48,311 bases of DNA, taken from an uncultured Bradyrhizobium sp. Its GTDB lineage: Bacteria > Pseudomonadota > Alphaproteobacteria > Rhizobiales > Xanthobacteraceae. Under the pieces are notes generated by a model. It saw only the letters and a program-made list of their open reading frames with translations, was not told the DNA's origin and did no database searches. The translations under genes were made by a program, and so were the position numbers. Every line of letters begins with the position of its first letter. The stretch's first letter is position 1. Shown here one piece after another: positions 45,577 to 48,311 of the stretch. Location: contig NZ_CANSMR010000042.1 of the NCBI RefSeq assembly GCF_947648125.1, forward strand, positions 1 through 48,311, in the 5' to 3' direction.

Positions 45577-45731
45577 ATGACGGATGACATGACTGACGTG
45601 TCATTTCTAGGAAGCTCTACCAACTACTAAACGGTACCTTAATCCTTATTAATATACATTCTCTATTTCTAGATATAAGTCATAAAGTACTGTCATAGTG
45701 TCATTCTGTCATCTAGCAAGATTCGTGCCAA
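45577..45731. repeat. Hub 2: AT-rich element with inverted GTCAT iterons (copy 2)
   Basis: ATGAC occurs at 45577, 45584 and 45589. GTCAT occurs at 45600, 45679, 45692, 45700 and 45708, the last three with an exact 8-bp period. The AT-rich core (about 45641-45680) contains TTATTAATATACATTC and TTTCTAGATATAAGT. The segment 45600-45731 is the counterpart of 23702-23833. It lies between the divergent nuclease (leftward) and primase (rightward) genes. The rest of the 365-bp gap 45483-45847 holds the minus-strand -10 element and no supported gene. Confidence 0.85.
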
Positions 45732-45847
45732 TGCGAAACGACTTGAATGGCCTAACTATCAGGCCCGTGCGGCGATAGCGCATTTCAATGTGCAACCGTG
45801 CGCGACTGGTAGGAGAATACTCACACCTCCAAAGAAAGCCGCGAATC

Positions 45848-48311
45848 TTGATCGACATTCGATTTACACAAATCACGTCGCACTCGTGCGACCTCACCAA
45901 ACGCTTCGCCCCGGACGAACACGGAAGGGTTACCAGCAGTGCCATCGCGCACATGACCGAAGGCGCCGCACGCGTGCTGCACATCGAGGACGTATCGCAT
46001 CTCGATTCGGCTTTGCGCAACCTGACGCCCAATCAGGCCATCACCTGCGGGCTGCCGCGCGCCGGCGATTCGGAGCTGACCACACGAGCGCGTGCCGACT
46101 TCAACCCGCGCGCCGTGGCGCGCACGAACGCCACGTTCGACTGGTCACCCGGTGCCACGCTGTGCCCGATCGATGTGGACGTCGACACCGGCGGCTTCAC
46201 GTCGCTGGACGCCGCGCTCGATGCGCTCGAAGCGTGCCACCCCTGGCTCGCGCACGTCACGCGCATCGCGCGGCCCTCGTCCTCGTCGTACGTGGGCGAC
46301 CGCGGGCTGCGCGGCGTGCATGTCTACTTCGCGGTTACGCGCGGCACGGACATCCCCGCGCTGGCCGTGCGCATGCAGGCCGAGGAATGGCTGGCCGGGC
46401 GGGGGCTCGTGAAAATCTCGAAGTCCGGCGCGCTGCTCGTGCGCCAGCTCTCCGATTCGCTGGTCTACCAGCCCTCACGCCTGATGTTCGAGGCCGAACC
46501 GGTGTGCAGCGAAGACGTGCCGCGCAACATCCCGGACGGCGGGCGCGTGCTGGTGCGCGCCGAGCGCCCCAAGGGCGCGCCGCTGCGCGCACGCACGCCG
46601 GAAGGGCTGCTCGACGTGGGCGCGCTCACGCCACTGCGCGAAATCGACGTGCGCCGCTTCGAGACGATGAAGCGCCAGGCCCGGGACGCACGCCGGCGCG
46701 AGGCGAAGAAGATAGCCATCAACTATCAACGAGAGAACGCCATAGCGAACGGCCTGGAGATCGCCGACGGCGAGCGCCTGGGCCTGATCGCCACGCGCGC
46801 GCTGGGTGACAAGAAGCTGCCCGCGACCTGGGAGCTGGCCATCAAGGACATCGGACGGCAGACCGTGCAGCAGGTGGTCGACGCACTGCCGCTGTCCCTG
46901 GGCTTCAACTGCGCAGACCCGTTTGACACGTGGAACCCCAACCTCGAGCCGAAGCACTACGACAAGGCCGAGATCGTCATGATGGGCGACCGCCCGGGCG
47001 TCTGGTCCCACAAGCTGCAGGAGTTCTTCGAGTTCACCGATGACCGCGCTGCCGACCTCGACACACCGCTGTCGCTGGCCGCCGAGAAGCTGTGCGGTTT
47101 GGTCGAATATCCCGAGCCGGCCGGCAAGAAGTCCGCGCCGCTCGTGAACATCACGCACGGCCTGACGGTGCTGCTCGACGAGCTCGACGCGCTGCCCTCG
47201 TACAACGCCAGCACGGGCACCATGGACCGCGACGACGTGCCCGACACGGGCGACCTGCTCGACGCGCTGTCGCGCATCGGCTGCCACAACGTCACGAAGA
47301 AGCCGATCGAAGACGCCATCGACACCCTGGCCTACCGCCGCACGGTCGACCCGTGGCGCGACGCCGTGCTGGGCCTGCCGAAGTGGGACGGTACGCCGCG
47401 GCTGGATAACTTCTTTCCCGAGTTGTGCGGCGCGATGCCCTCTGAGGCGCTCATGCTGTCGACGCAGCTGTTCTTCGCCGGCGTGCTCATGCGCCAGCTC
47501 AAGCCCGGCGCGCCGTGCCCGGTGGTACCGGTGCTGATCGGCCAGGGCGGTCTCGGCAAGGGCGTCTTTGTTGCCGACATGGCGCGCGCACTGGGCGTGC
47601 CGCCGCCGGCCTCGCTGAAGTTCGCCGACGAGATCCGCATGACCATGGCCGCCAGCGTGAGCGCCATTGCCGAGCTGGGCGAGATGTCGGGCATGGCGAA
47701 GCGCGACGTGGAGGACATCAAGCAGTGGACGACCGAATGCCAGGACGTGTACCGCGCGCCGTACGAGAAGCGCGCCAGCGCACACCCGCGGCGCTTCGCG
47801 CTCATCGGCACGGCCAACAAGCACGAGATGAACCGCGACGAGACCGGCAACCGCCGGCTGATGCCCGTGGACGTCCTGCGCCCGATCGAGCAGGCATGGG
47901 CCGGCGAGGCGCGCCAGATCTTCGCAGAGGCAAAGGCGCGCTTCGTGGACGACGAAGCGACCTACCTGCGCCTGGTACGCGCAGCGGCCGACGCGGTGTT
48001 CGCGTTCAACCAGGCGCAGATGCGCGACGGTATCGGCGTGCCGGTGTCGGACGTGGACGACGTGCTGCCCGACTTGCTGCGCAAGCTGCTGCGCCAGCAC
48101 AGCGCGACAGGCTTCGTGCCCAGCTCGGCCATCCGTACCGCGCTCGACAGCTTGCCCAGCGGGAAGATGATCCGCACCCGCGAGTACACCCGCTGGCTCC
48201 AGACCCGGGGTTGGCACCCCGCGCGCACGATGGACTCCCGCGGCTGGAAGCCGCCAGAGGGCTACGAGATGCCCGGCGAGTCGCAGGGTGCCGACGTGAT
48301 CCAGCTGAATC
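45848..48311 (+). CDS. Primase/helicase, VapE-like (continues at 1-78)
   Basis: The frame runs off the right end and finishes at position 78 (828 aa in total). The N-terminal third resembles a primase-polymerase domain: LIDIRFTQITSHSCDLTKRF, PIDVDVDTGGFTSLDAALDA with metal-binding Asp residues, and GLRGVHVYFAVTRGTD. The C-terminal part is a VapE-type ATPase with VDPWRDAVLGLPKWDGTPRL, Walker A VLIGQGGLGKGVF (about residues 564-576), LGEMSGMAKRDVEDIKQWTT and RRFALIGTANKHE. The start is uncertain: TTG 45848 gives the usual family beginning, while ATG 45788 and ATG 45953 are alternatives. It should prime and unwind DNA for the PolA enzyme. Confidence 0.88.
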   Translation, partial: MIDIRFTQITSHSCDLTKRFAPDEHGRVTSSAIAHMTEGAARVLHIEDVSHLDSALRNLTPNQAITCGLPRAGDSELTTRARADFNPRAVARTNATFDWSPGATLCPIDVDVDTGGFTSLDAALDALEACHPWLAHVTRIARPSSSSYVGDRGLRGVHVYFAVTRGTDIPALAVRMQAEEWLAGRGLVKISKSGALLVRQLSDSLVYQPSRLMFEAEPVCSEDVPRNIPDGGRVLVRAERPKGAPLRARTPEGLLDVGALTPLREIDVRRFETMKRQARDARRREAKKIAINYQRENAIANGLEIADGERLGLIATRALGDKKLPATWELAIKDIGRQTVQQVVDALPLSLGFNCADPFDTWNPNLEPKHYDKAEIVMMGDRPGVWSHKLQEFFEFTDDRAADLDTPLSLAAEKLCGLVEYPEPAGKKSAPLVNITHGLTVLLDELDALPSYNASTGTMDRDDVPDTGDLLDALSRIGCHNVTKKPIEDAIDTLAYRRTVDPWRDAVLGLPKWDGTPRLDNFFPELCGAMPSEALMLSTQLFFAGVLMRQLKPGAPCPVVPVLIGQGGLGKGVFVADMARALGVPPPASLKFADEIRMTMAASVSAIAELGEMSGMAKRDVEDIKQWTTECQDVYRAPYEKRASAHPRRFALIGTANKHEMNRDETGNRRLMPVDVLRPIEQAWAGEARQIFAEAKARFVDDEATYLRLVRAAADAVFAFNQAQMRDGIGVPVSDVDDVLPDLLRKLLRQHSATGFVPSSAIRTALDSLPSGKMIRTREYTRWLQTRGWHPARTMDSRGWKPPEGYEMPGESQGADVIQLN
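48257..48311. repeat. Terminal overlap, right copy (contig closure)
   Basis: This is identical to bases 1-55. See the left copy: the two are one locus on the circular map, within the 3' part of the primase/helicase gene. Confidence 0.95.

Noticed and set aside
45790-46809. A 339-aa plus-strand frame at the start of the primase region
   Set aside because: It is one phase off the VapE-like frame, is Arg/Ala-rich without motifs, and overlaps the conserved primase domain throughout.
46475-48217. A 580-aa minus-strand open frame
   Set aside because: It is antisense to the primase/helicase gene, which has clear motifs; no recognisable domain on this strand.
1-48311. Lysogeny module, attachment site or CRISPR array
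   Set aside because: No integrase, excisionase, transposase or CI-like repressor was seen, and no regularly spaced repeats of CRISPR type. The tRNA-like sequence at 18.6 kb could suggest an att site but has no integrase partner.

Overview
The window is the genome of a tailed phage with a contractile tail (myovirus). It looks essentially complete. The first 55 bases (1-55) are repeated exactly as the last 55 (48257-48311), and the primase/helicase gene that runs off the right end continues in frame at position 1 and stops at 78. The sequence therefore closes into a circle of 48,256 bp, as expected for a circularly permuted phage genome, with the 55 bp most likely being assembler overlap. GC content is high and codon use is that of a GC-rich betaproteobacterial host. 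Genome size, gene content (DUF3383 tail sheath, DUF2184 capsid, DUF1073 portal, gp24-type cement protein, PolA-type polymerase, VapE-type primase/helicase) and the split of head and tail genes onto opposite strands resemble the virulent Bcep781-like phages of Burkholderia and their Xanthomonas relatives. That assignment comes from recalled family features, not from a search. No integrase, excisionase or CI-type repressor was seen, so a virulent lifestyle is inferred.

Four transcription units radiate from two intergenic hubs. Hub 2 (about 45.5-45.85 kb) sends a unit rightward through the origin of coordinates to 9352. It holds the primase/helicase, a repeat-rich protein, small genes, a C5-cytosine methyltransferase with an embedded overlapping ORF, a superfamily 2 helicase, DNA polymerase I and small proteins. 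Hub 2 also sends a unit leftward (45482 to 40791) with a PD-(D/E)XK nuclease, an ssDNA-binding protein, a RusA resolvase, a GIY-YIG homing endonuclease, a GH19 endolysin and a 3TM holin. Hub 1 (about 23.6-23.88 kb) sends a unit leftward (23607 to 9416) with terminase, portal, head morphogenesis, protease/scaffold, cement, capsid, head-tail joining, terminator, sheath and tube. Its rightward unit (23879 to 40787) holds baseplate, chaperones, tape measure, hub, spike, gpJ, tail fibre, fibre assembly and holin. The two hubs share a 132-bp AT-rich element, about 85% identical by eye, with arrays of a GTCAT pentamer in inverted orientation at its two ends. The units converge at a strong bidirectional terminator (9371-9394) and at a 3-bp gap between two holin-like genes (40788-40790).

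The structural units are interrupted by accessory material. Three free-standing homing endonucleases of different folds (Vsr-like, HNH, GIY-YIG) sit in the head, baseplate and lysis regions. Four islands of tiny genes (135-1960, 24639-26497, 30101-31690, 34169-36202) each begin with a near-identical sigma70-type promoter, TTGACA-N18-TAGAAT/TAGATT. Several island proteins are zinc ribbons or carry helix-turn-helix-like segments. These islands are the best candidates for host takeover or anti-defence functions, though nothing in the sequence proves that.

A 402-bp gene-free stretch at 18526-18927 holds back-to-back promoters and a candidate plus-strand structured RNA that starts with a tRNA-like T-arm and an encoded CCA. 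Other points of note are an in-frame nested scaffold gene within the protease gene, probable leaderless starts, and a recurrent -10-centred motif (GCGCTACACT) that may be a phage-wide regulatory element.
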